DNA from: Tigriopus japonicus
Taxonomy: Eukaryota; Arthropoda; Copepoda; Harpacticoida; Harpacticidae
DNA: 64,000 nt
NCBI GenBank assembly: GCA_010645155.1
Contig: JAAGOF010000064.1
Location: forward strand, 1,710,123-1,774,122
Direction: 5' to 3'
Below the pieces are notes generated by a model. It did no database searches. It was not told the DNA's origin and saw only the letters and a list, made by a program, of their open reading frames with translations. Positions 46,299 to 56,933 of the stretch are shown piece after piece. Position 1 is the stretch's first letter. Every line of letters begins with the position of its first letter. A program made the translations under genes and the position numbers.

Positions 46299-48574
46299 TG
46301 TGAACAACGTCCAAATTACTAATGCTTTGTTTTAGTTGCGAAGGAAAGCCGAATCGACAGGTATATTCAAAGAGCAGGTGTAATTCGATTATCCCGTTTA
46401 ATGTGATGAGGTATGTGCTCAATGAAGAAATCAAATATTTGCATGACATCTCGAAATTTTATTCTCGTCCCTTCAAGAAAAATCAGCTTTCAACCAACTT
46501 CATCAACCTTTTCTCCCACCTGCGACAAACGGACAGAAACTGTGAAACCCGCAGTTTTGGACGTCAATGAAATTCTCCCGAATGAGCTTTACTGCCTGTG
46601 TTGTAACGTTATCTTGAGCTCTTTAGGACGTGCTATTCCGGAAATACCGTCCTGATCCACGGAGTTCTACGGCTCTCCGCGATATTAAAATAGTTCACAT
46701 GCCATATCGAGGGTTTTTGTTTCCAGTGTCCTCCTCATGCATGTTTGTCTGTATCTATCGGTGGTCGCGCGCGTGGCTTTGCCGATCTTGCGGAGAACTC
46801 GTCGGACCAGTCTGACTTTCCTGACTTTGTCTGGTAGGATCTAAAGGCGACATCGCGGAGAACAAGCCAGTGGGTGTGAGCAAAAAGAAGGCATGGACCC
46901 TGAGGAGGCATCGTTCGTATTTGTTAACCGCGGGTCTATGACCGAAGAAGTCGATTCAAAGACGGGAAATGTGCAGCTGATGTTTGAAAAGTTGTGACAT
47001 CGTCGGTGAAAGAGTGAAGAACAATATTATCAATCATTCCGCATCAAATAGACACACAAAGCTATTGAAGGAGAGGAACCGTTTGTGATCCCATTCTATG
47101 GAACGGGCCTCGACTTGACGAATTTTGGTAAGTTGTTTGTTGGAGTTTTTGAAGCCTTCCAAAATTTTAGATGGAATCCCATCGCATCTTAAACTTACCA
47201 TGGCTTAAGGTTGTAAGTGAGTATTCTTAAATTCTGTTTGTTGCGGGACGAAACGTAGATATGAAAACCACGTAATTGGATGAAGATGGTGTGCCTCATT
47301 TAAACTTGATATATTTTTCAAAATGTCTAAGGATCTTGAATATACTCAACAAACTTTCTGATTTCTTGACCGTTGATTTATCAACTCAAGAAAGGCTGAA
47401 CAAACAAATACAACCAAAGCTGGAATCGTGAATTTTAGACTTTCTCTTGGAAAACGAATAATTTTACTGATGACCAAATTATACGTTTGGTACGTGATAC
47501 TTTGTCTCTTATTGTAAGATAAGCTCCCAATATAGGAATAATATTTTTATATATATGTTGACCGACTATATTCTAAAATGCAATTTGACTACTATTATTA
47601 GGTTCGTCACATATTAGAGTTCCAAATGAAACCAAGTAGGTTGACAAATTAGGTTAATGATTGTAATGCGCCACTCCTAATTGAAAAATTAATAAAAGTG
47701 CACAAGGCAAAGTATGCTGGAAGTTTATTGTCTATTGATCTTATGATTTTTTAGAAAAATACCTTGCCTAGAATAACGACCCCACCTGATGTCAATGCTC
47801 AAAAACTTTCCTACTAAGAGATGAAAAAAATGTGAATGGTATGTGTTTTTTTAAATCTTAAATCAGATTAGATGACTATTTAATCAAGCGTGTGGGGATC
47901 TTTAGCCACCCACTTGTTTTTGTTAAGTTTTTTCGCCAATATGTTCAGCATTGATTACCCATTACTGAGATTGTCTAGCGCTGTCCAAAGAAAGACTTGC
48001 TAAGCAATGTGCAAAAAAATCGAGAAAGGCTTGACCGCAATATCAAGACTTGACAGACACAACATGTCAAGACCAATCTTGAATTTTTGTTAATGGGGAA
48101 AAGACAAGAAAGAAAGAAGCCCTACCAACGTGTCGATCTTGTCCTGATGGCCCCAATACAAGATGACTCATCGCTTCTGAGTTCTGACGCCATCGAGACA
48201 ATGAAAGTACCTCTTCTGGTTTTCTTCGCGAGTCAATGGGTCAGTTGCCATTGGCACTTCTACTCAAATCAACCTTATTTAAAACACCTCCAGTATAGTA
48301 CTCGCACATTCCAATTTTCTCTTATCTCTGTCTACTCCATCCAAAAGGCAATCCCTTGAAATAATGATTCACAACTCAAATGTAGACACACGGGTGCCTG
48401 TTTATCTTAAAATCCCGCCAACTGTCAGATTTAGAATCATTATTTCCTTCCTTATCTCGTAGATTTTTGCAGTATTTTTCCCGCGGACACGCAATCAACC
48501 CTCAAGTCACAGTCAGTCACTCTTTATATCATTTCTTCCAGTTCCCATTTCAACTTTGAGCGTGTGATATCACC
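46299..48574. other. Upstream region of chibby and the caspase; probable caspase leader
   Basis: The less AT-rich stretch 46600-47130 ends in a strong donor (G|GTAAGT near 47129). The caspase start codon sits in an exon with a good acceptor at about 48540, so 46.6-47.1 kb may be the noncoding first exon of the caspase. It contains a short open frame with ATG at 46893 (34 residues). The AT-rich 47.2-48.5 kb would then be intron. Confidence 0.4.
46893..46997 (+). other. Short open frame, possible upstream ORF in the caspase leader
   Basis: ATG followed by 33 further codons, with a composition like real protein (MDPEEASFVFVNRG near the start) and a TGA stop. It could be an upstream open reading frame in the caspase 5' leader, or the first exon of an unrecognised gene. 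Confidence 0.25.
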
Positions 48575-49950
48575 ATGAGTGGCCAGTCCAGCCAAACCCA
48601 CATGTCCGTGGACCCGTCTCCGCTTCAATCCAGCCTCTCTTCTCCATCCGTACCCGGTTTTCATATCGAAGATACCTCTGTTTCGCCCATGTCCGATCTC
48701 ACTGAGACCTTTGCCGGGTCCGGAGATGCCGAAAGACAGGCCAACCTTTATCTTCACCGGAATCTGTCAGCCACTAGTAGTCAAGACTCATGTCATATGG
48801 AAGAGGTGGAAGAGAAGGGTGTGTTGGATGTCAAGATCAGACGAGCTCCTTCCATTCGTCGGAATAATTCGGCCATTGAGGCGGGCATGCCTTGTTACAA
48901 TATCACTGCGAAACCCAGAGGGCTGGCTATGATTGTGGATATTGAGAAGTTTGACAATGATGTTCAAGAGAGAAGAGTGGGCTCGCATGTGGATGTTGAT
49001 AACCTGAAGAACTTGTTCAAGGGCCTTTATTTCACCGTGATTGAGAAACATGATCTGTGTCGCAGAGATTTTGAGAACGCATTGCGCGAATTGGCTCGTG
49101 ATCCCCGGCATCTTCACGGGGATATGATGATCTTGGCCATCTTGTCGCATGGTAGAGATGGGCATATTTATACTGCTGAAGGACATTCCATTCCCACCGA
49201 GGCCATCTATGAAATTTTCAACAATCATAATGCGCCTTTGCTGATTGGCAAGCCCAAGTTTTTTATCATTCAGGTGAGTTGATTTTGAATTTCCCTCATT
49301 CTGTCAACGACAAAGGCCCTCCTTCATTTGCCTGATTCGTACTTCGACTTTGTCTCCAAGCAAGATAACGGGTGTCATAAGTGTATTGTGCATACTTTTT
49401 TCATTTGCATTTTTCATTCCAGGCATGCCGAGGAGAACAAAACGACTTTGGCCAAAAGGATATGCTTCCCGATGAAGTGTCCATGCCTATGGCTCGAAAA
49501 CGCCGCATTGGATCGGACAAAGATACCATTCCATTTTCCAACTTTGAAGACGTGGATCGAGCCCGTCCCACGTGGGAAGATATGATCATCGCCTACAGTA
49601 CCATTCCCGGTTATGTGAGCCTTCGAGACCATCTCAAAGGCACTTGGTTCATCCAAAGCCTGGTTGAGGTGTTCATGAATCATGCCCACGACAAAGAACT
49701 CATCGATTTGTTGCGAATTACCTCCGAACGGTTGAGCCAGTTCTCGAATGTCTCACAAGAGAAGCAAACGTGCAATATAGAGATGAGGCATTTGTACAAA
49801 CGGATCTATTTCAACCCTGGCCTCCCCCAAACCAAGTCCTCATCACCCAAAGGCTTGCGCCGATCTCAATCCGACCTTCCGGACAGCCCCCGCAGACGAC
49901 GTCAATCTGCCATTGGCGAGGAGGAGGATTGTAGTGATATTGACCAGTGA
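48575..49950 (+). CDS. Caspase (cysteine protease), apparently active
   Basis: Caspases cleave after aspartate to drive apoptosis or immune signalling. Two exons, 48575-49273 and 49423-49950, give 408 residues. The start is fixed by an in-frame TGA 18 nt upstream in the same exon. The catalytic dyad is present: His192 in ILSHGRDG and Cys235 in IIQACRG, which straddles the intron. Substrate-pocket segments RARPTWEDMIIAYSTIPGY and GTWFIQSL are present. The N-terminal ~110 residues are Ser/Thr/Pro-rich with no recognisable CARD or death-effector domain. After YFNPGLP, where most caspases stop, there is a tail of about 40 residues with an RRRR cluster and an acidic end. Initiator versus effector class is not decided. 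AATAAA lies at 50124-50129. Confidence 0.93.
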
Positions 49951-51400
49951 TGATATAATGCATACATGGAAGAGCTAATTAGGCCTTCGATCACCTGTTA
50001 CCGAAAGAAGATTGCATTACCCGTGATGATTCATCCTTTTGATGATTTGATACTACCTCCTTGGTGAAAAAAATATGATGAATGTGGCTTTCATCTTGCT
50101 GAAAAGCGCTCAATTTAATTGTGAATAAACTGCAACTGTTACGTTAACAATATCACGAGAATGTGGCGGGAAAATACGACAGGATATGTCGGTCTCGTTG
50201 TTGGAAGTGCCTCAAACAAACTCGTCTGCATAGTTGATCAAAGAAACGAATGATTTTGCACCTAAAGCTACTCAAGTTCAACATAAGAATTTAGATCAAG
50301 CTCGGAAGACTGATTGCACAATCTCCTTCTTTCAGATGAACATTGAACCCCGAAAAGTTAGTAATTATGGATATTTTCATGACATTTTCGCTCAATGTGA
50401 AATCTAAAGAATCAATTCCTTGACAAGAAATGAATACACTCAAAAAATTAATCTTGCCGTGTCTTTTTTTATGGTATTATTGGCCTCGCTTTTCTAGATA
50501 TTTGGTAAATGTTAAAGGCTTCAGTGTTGATATAAGATTAATTTTCAAACATTCGGAGATATTCTACACTTGATTTCAAAATTATGCAATCAAACTGTGT
50601 AAGGAAGTGTTCAAGAAAAGTATTTCAAACATGCAATCCATTTTACGCAAGTTTTGAGTTAAATTAGCTCATTATGTTTGTGACTTATCATCTTCACCGC
50701 TTAACTGCTTGACCCTTTGATCCGACCAGTTTTGTTCGATGTCGGTTGGAATTCTCAAATCTGATTGTTTGTAGGGTAAGGAAAAGGCAGTCAAGCGGAA
50801 ATACCAAAAACTTATCGGCCAATATCTAATAATCTTTTAAGTTGGACAGAATAACAGTGAAACGAAGAATGGACACTGGAAATGGGCGTGAAAATAACAT
50901 TGAAACTGGTCACAGAATTTGAATCCAGCTGACACATGTAGAACGATCTCTACCGCAAGTTACAAACTTTTTTGATCTTGAGTCAACATTTGGTTTTGTA
51001 ACAGTCAATTTTAATGCGCCAGTGTCCAATTGAAAATTTCACTGCAATAAATGACTTTTGTCCCCGTGAGCCGTCAAAATTCAAATAATTCTGTTTCATT
51101 GCCTTTTCAACCCAAAGTAGCTCTCAAATATTTGTAAAAATCAAATTGAATTTACCACCTCAAATAAGCAGTGTTACGCTTGCTACGTATCAAACAAAGC
51201 TTTAAGGATAATAAGACCTAGAAGGATTCATTCTGAAACAATCTTTGTAGTCGGACACGTTACTCTTCAAGCTGGAAAAGGTTCGACTTTAAAACAGCTG
51301 AAGGCTTCGTCGATCTCGATACGATACGTTCTGACGAAAAAAAAAACCGATAAAAAAAAGTCACATGAACGGATCAGAAAGGGCGACACATAGAGGGCGT
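49951..51400. other. Spacer between caspase and RPL11
   Basis: Holds the caspase 3' untranslated region (AATAAA at 50124-50129) and about 1.2 kb of AT-rich sequence with no recognised feature. Confidence 0.45.
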
Positions 51401-51401
51401 T

Positions 51402-53148
51402 TTATTGTTTCTTGCCGGCCAAAATAATTCCGTCGTACTTCTGTTGGAACCACTTCATAGCATCATCCTTGACCAACTGGTGCGAAGTTCCAACGCGTCC
51501 GGTCTTCCGGCGACGATGGCGCACGTTCATGCCGGCGCGACCCATCACCACATAGAAGTCCATACCGTAGATACCGATGGACGGATCGTACTTGATGCCC
51601 AAATCGATATGCTCCTGGATGCCGAAGCCAAAGTTACCGTTCTGGCTGAAGTTCTCACGACGCAACTCGTACTCGCGCACCTGTATGGAGACAAAAACAA
51701 ACATTTAAATAAGCGATTCTTTTGCGCTCAACCTTTTGACTGGCAAGAAAATCAAACATAACTTCTCCTCTTTTAATCACTACATTTAACTGTCTTCTCG
51801 TGGGTAGATTTGCCTTTAGAGACACCAAATTTAGGTTCGGTGACAACAGGTGGAATTAGCTTTGGTCAGTCCATATTATGAGACTGAAGTGATAGACTAT
51901 GTATGCTTCTTAACAGTAGGGTTTCCCATGAAATCTCAATAAATTTTAGCAAGACACAAACTTAAATACATATGTTCTTTAGATCTTTGATTCGACTTTA
52001 AGTTAACATTGGTTTCATTAACAGATTGTGGCATGCTTCGCCACATTGGAAAGCAGGTCCAAGTGGGAAAATAAGCAATATCATACCCAACTTCCGTTTA
52101 ACATCAATAGGGCGGTTCAAATTTCCCACCAAAAACAGTGCGCTGACGTTAAACCATGGACGAAAAAGTGGGGACAAACAATACGTGACCCCCCTACTTC
52201 GCTGGCAAGATTTCTTTTGCAATATGCCAGCTTTTGAGTGGGACAAGTGATGTTGTAAAACGGGGAAATCACTGTTGCGCATTTACCTATACCAAGTACA
52301 GTACTGACTTTGATTATGAAAAACAAGCCACAATTTCTTTCAATTCCGTTAAAATTCATTTAATATTTGTGCTGGTCAGTGTTGACCAAATGAGGGCGTT
52401 GAATTCGAAAATTAATTTCACTTTCACAACGGGCGGTTCCTTTTCCCAAACATTTTTAATTTAAAACAGTCGAGACATTTTACATAACAAATTTACAACA
52501 CAACAATCTTAACGGACAGGGAAAGCGATTTTCGAACCCGGTAAATTTAGGTGCTTGAAGGAGACCAAAGAGGTCAAACACAAAGCAAGTTTAATTTTTA
52601 AGCCCTTGTCTCATACAAAATTAAACCCAATTTTTCAAGCGGTTGAACTTCCAAAGAACAGTTTCTCCTGGAATAATCCCCGATGTGTTTCGACTGGGTG
52701 TCGTCATTTTAGACTCGGATTTCAAATCTCTTGCCTTCCGAAAAGTTTCGCACAGGCTAGCTTTCCGAACCAAAAACTCGAACACAAGGATCATTGTCGC
52801 CCCTCTAAACTCGAAACTAGCCTCAGTCCTCTTAACTTAAATAGACGCTGGGTGTTTTCCCGGCCTGACCTTGAGTCCGCGCTCGAGGATCTCCTCGGCC
52901 TTGGGACCGCGAACGGTGCAATGCACGGCGATCTTCTCGTTCCTCCGGATGCCAAAGGATCGAACCGTGTATCGAGCCTTGGAGAAGACCGGGGTCTGTC
53001 CCGTGAGCTGTTCCAGCACCTTGGCGGCACGCGTCAGTCGATCACCGCTCTCGCCCACGCAAATGTTCAGGCACAACTTGCGGATCCGAGTCTCGCGCAT
53101 CGGATTCTTGGCCTTAGCCTCATTGACCACGGCGGCGGGTTTCCTCAT
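51402..53148 (-). CDS. RPL11: 60S ribosomal protein L11 (uL5)
   Basis: Component of the large ribosomal subunit that forms the 5S ribonucleoprotein with 5S rRNA and RPL5. Two coding exons, 53148-52870 and 51680-51402, give 185 residues; animal RPL11 has about 180. Matching blocks include [60 protein letters not shown] and [18 protein letters not shown]. The ATG is the first codon of its exon. A noncoding first exon ends at 53332 (AAG|GTAAG), preceded by pyrimidine tracts typical of TOP mRNAs. Intron 2 is 1.2 kb and shows nothing recognisable. Open plus-strand frames over this gene (52555-53361) are antisense shadows. Confidence 0.97.
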
Positions 53149-53390
53149 CTAGAAACGAGAAACAAGACCAGGAATAATCTTCAGCTTTTAAGAAGTTGGA
53201 CAACGAGAGTCTCGGCGGAGGACGTTCGAATTGAGGTGGTGGCGGAGATGGGCCTTGAACCGGGAGGGAGGGACTACGAGGACGTTATTAAGACGCGTTG
53301 GAGGGGGGATGGGGCGGGCTGGCAGGCTTACCTTGATCCTCGAAACTTAGCGAATGGCTGAACCCAGGACCGTCTTCTTCGTCGGCGTGG

Positions 53391-53427
53391 CGGAAAAAGG
53401 AAGAGAAACAGCCGAGAAAGGGGGAAA
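53391..53427 (-). promoter_or_regulatory. Pyrimidine tracts at the RPL11 transcription start (TOP-like)
   Basis: On the minus strand this reads CTTTCCCCCTTTCTC, then a few bases, then TTTCTCTTCCTTTTTCC. Ribosomal-protein mRNAs typically begin with a C followed by such a tract, which confers mTOR-dependent translation. Which tract is the start site is not known. Confidence 0.45.
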
Positions 53428-54200
53428 GAAGCTAGATCTACAAGAAGAAGAGAGAACATATTCAATTTAATGAGTCAGTTCTTCATGTCAAATTCGTATT
53501 GAAGGTTTTAAATATGCAAGAGCGAATTTCTAGTCAGGTTATTCGGTTTTAGTTTTTTGAACGATAGGTGTGTGGTATTTGTGAATGACCACTTTTGAGT
53601 GGATTTCTTGGCCCTTTCTCAGACTACCGGAAACCTAGGTGTTCAGGCCTGGCACGCAAGGAATTTATCTTGGCACACGCAACCTATTTATTGACCTGAA
53701 ACCCATGGATATTGAGCCTTAATTCATTTTGCGTTATTTTTAGCTTGTAAATGACGTTTATTCGTGTTCCAAAATTTTGACCTTTATGCCATGCCTTTCC
53801 CACGGACTTGACGATCGAGATCACTTCACTTGACCTTCGACCAGCAGATGAAATCGAGGGCCCTAAATTTGACAGCACTGTTCTGCATTTCTGGGTGATC
53901 CTTTCATCGAACTCTTTTATCAACCTTCTACAAGCCCTTTACTAGGTTCAAAACCGAGTTTCAGTGGTAGAGGTTGCACAAAGAAAAAAATATTGTTAGC
54001 AATTCTGACAAATAGAACACTTCAACTACATTTTTTCCACCCTTTTGTGGAAAGTATTTTATTTTATGGCTGAAAAACAGTCACACTGACTTTCATCGGT
54101 TCATTTTCACTTTCAAAATAATCACAGGAAACCAAAGACCCGGACAATCAAGAAGAGTTTCGTCCCACCCCCTTCACGTCCACCACGCCCACCATAGACC
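53428..54200. other. Shared upstream region of RPL11 and shugoshin
   Basis: About 0.8 kb between divergently transcribed genes, so it should contain both promoters. No individual motif is asserted. Confidence 0.45.
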
Positions 54201-56806
54201 ATGGACGACGAGTCATCCAACGGGAATTTGGACTCTCAACGTCGTTTTCAAAAGGTCAAACAACGCCTCAAAGGTCGATTTCACGTGAAAACCAAACGAC
54301 GAAAAACGGTGGCCGTGAAATGCTCGGATTTGCGGGCCAAAAATAACCGTAAGGGATTTAGGAAATCGTATCAAATCTGGCTTTGAGACTCATTGTCTTC
54401 TCCTTTTCTTTTTCCTTAGTGTCTTTAAGTCGCAGTCGGCTAGCCTCCAGCCATCAAGGGGCGTGTCCCTCGCCTTCCGCCCATCATTTGGTCCGCACAC
54501 TCCGATCCCAAAATGTGGCCTTAGCTTCGTCGTTGAACGAGCGTCTCATGGAAAACACGGAGTTGTCCAATATGGTGCACGCTCTACGCGATGAAAACAT
54601 GGCCTTGAATATGGAGATTGCCGAACTACGTCACGCCCAGACCGAACCTAAGCAGGAGGTAGATCCCGTCTGGTTGGAAATGGAGCACGTCAAACGTTTG
54701 GCCGAGTACATGGAACCGGTCAAGGGTCTGATGAATCGCGTGTTGGATCATACCGTGTCCATGTCGGAGGAATTAAGTCAAGCTATGGCCTTGGTTTCGG
54801 CTCCTGGGCGAAGATCACGATCCATGCACGCCCAAAGAGCCACTACGAGCAATTCATCGACGTCTCAGGGTCCTTTTAACGCTTCTCGCTTGGCTTCGTT
54901 GCCTTCAGAAGCCATTAACTCAGCGCGTTCGAGTTCGAATGGCGCTAATATCGCTCATGTTTCACCGAGAGTGGCCGGATATGCCATTCATAAGCCGCAG
55001 ATTGAGATACAAAGACTGGACATGAATGAAATCAATCGCTTGCAAGCCGAGCAACGAGAGCGATCGCGACGATCACGATCCGAAGACGGTGCTGAAGATT
55101 CGGGTGAAGAGCACGAAGAGGAGCCTTTGGAACCGGCTCACCACACACCGGAAACGCCGCCGTCGGATAATAGTGAACGGGTCAATCGTCGACCGTCTCG
55201 CTCGCGTATTGCTATCTCCCGTATGTCGACCATTGGTGAAGGCTCTGACGAAGAGGATCCGGTTGGCGATCGCACCACACCCGATTCACGGCGATCAAGC
55301 GCTTCCAATGGTACACCCCGACGGGCCCAACGTCGTCGATCCGTCTCGATTGCCCGCCAATTAAGTAGTTCCTTCCGGACCTCGGGAAGTCCGGTGGTTC
55401 TCTTGGAAAACGTCAATGATCTCCTCGATCAATACAATCTTCAGAACTTGCCGGCCAGCGATGAGAGTGCTTCGGACGAGAATGGTGAAGATGATGAGAC
55501 TGATCCAAGCGATGAAGACGATGACGACGTGGCCCAGGAAAGACAGAAAAAACACGGCTCGGATGCGGGTCGTAAAGATGAGGTTGTTTTGCTGATGCCC
55601 ACCTGTCGCTTGGTTTTGGAACGCGTTAAGCTCAGTGAACGAAGGCGTTCCTCAAAGTCCTCCGAAGGCGCTTCAAGACTCAGTACCAGTAGCCAAGTGT
55701 CGATGAAAAAGCGAATTTCAGACGTGCCACCAAATTTGCTCAGCGGCATCACGACACAGAGGGGCAAGAAAACCTCCTCAGAGAAATGGAACCACTCCAC
55801 ACAAACCTGTGAAGCCGATTCCTCTTCCAATATGATGAACGTCCCGTCCGACGCCGAAAGCACACGATTGGAGGCCAAATCCCCTGAAACGTCGAATCTA
55901 CGCGAAAGTCACCAATCCGAATTATCCGAAACTCCGCTCACAAGTGAGTCCTTAGAGGAATTCACCGCTAGAATGTGTAACATGGATCCCATGGAAGGAC
56001 CTTCTTGGTTGTTCACGGACGACGACGAGGTAACCCCTGGTCGTCGATCTCAAGAAGTGGTGGCCAGAAAGAAGAGATCGTCCATCTCGCTTCGGGCGCA
56101 AATTGGAGACTGCTCTAAAAAACTGGATTTAGACCTCGGAGGCGGCGAAAATTGTGATGATGATAACGAAAATGAAAACGATGATCCAAGTGAGAACCCG
56201 CCCGTTTCTAAGAGACTAAAACATAGCGATGGAGCCTCACTTCATCCTTGCAAAAGTCGCAAGACGGTGCATTGGAAACCGTCGCTGGGCGAGGCAGCGT
56301 TAGTGCCCGATGTCCCTGAGCAAGTACAAGACGAGGATTCCATGGCTCCAACCCCTACCACAGAGCCAATCAAGTCACCCGAAAGTGCGCCCAAACGGAA
56401 ATCGATGCGAAATGCTCGTGCCAAAAAACGGAAGGCCGCCAATAAAGAGATTTCCGCAGACACTGCCCCGTTTCAACCGTTTTATGTTGATAAAGCCTCT
56501 CCAAAGGCCAAAACTCCCACGCGAAGTCCTTCTCGAACGACCTCGAACTCAAATCCCTCCACACCAAATGCCCCCTCTGAAAACGGATCCGTTTACTCTA
56601 CTCCTTGTGGAAATGGCGACAATAAAGACGACCTCGAAGAAGTATCTCGGCCTCGTCGAAGAGCGGCCACGGCAGCCTCGAATTCGCTCAAGGAACCGAG
56701 CTTGAACAAGAAAATGCGTCAAGGCGATCCCCATAGCGAGAGTGTGTATTCAAATTTCGTCCCCAAAGTTAAAGAGAAGGTACCCAAATCCAAGTGTAAA
56801 AAATGA
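54201..56806 (+). CDS. SGO1: Shugoshin (centromeric cohesin protector)
   Basis: Shugoshins recruit PP2A to centromeres and protect cohesin from early cleavage. Two exons, 54201-54348 and 54420-56806, joined across a 71-nt intron in phase 1, give 844 residues. Identification rests on two marks. One is an N-terminal coiled coil (about residues 64-106: VRTLRSQNVALASSLNERL then LRDENMALNMEI) preceded by a very basic 49-residue exon. The other is the C-terminal basic SGO motif near 806-819, SLKEPSLNKKMRQGDPHS, closely like vertebrate YKEPTLASKLRRGDPF. The long middle is low-complexity, with many RRxS sites and acidic patches, as usual in this fast-evolving family. Whether it is the SGO1 or SGO2 type is not decided. 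The gene ends 127 bp from the convergent M3-homologue stop. Confidence 0.8.
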
Positions 56807-56933
56807 TTGATGATTGGATATGATGATGAAAATGATGAAAAAGGGGATAAAAAAATTGAAGATTGTTAGCACATTTTTCTTTGTTGTTTTATGAATTCAT
56901 AAGAAGCAAAACGATACGTGGAATTAAAAGATA

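Noticed and set aside
45867..46307. Unspliced 146-codon minus-strand reading of chibby
   Set aside because: Its second half is out of frame with the true coiled coil, which is recovered only by splicing out 40 nt.
48788..49228. Minus-strand 146-codon frame over the caspase
   Set aside because: Antisense shadow of caspase exon 1.
52555..53361. Plus-strand 268-codon frame
   Set aside because: It lies antisense to RPL11 coding exon 1 and its introns, starts at a non-ATG codon, and has no family resemblance.
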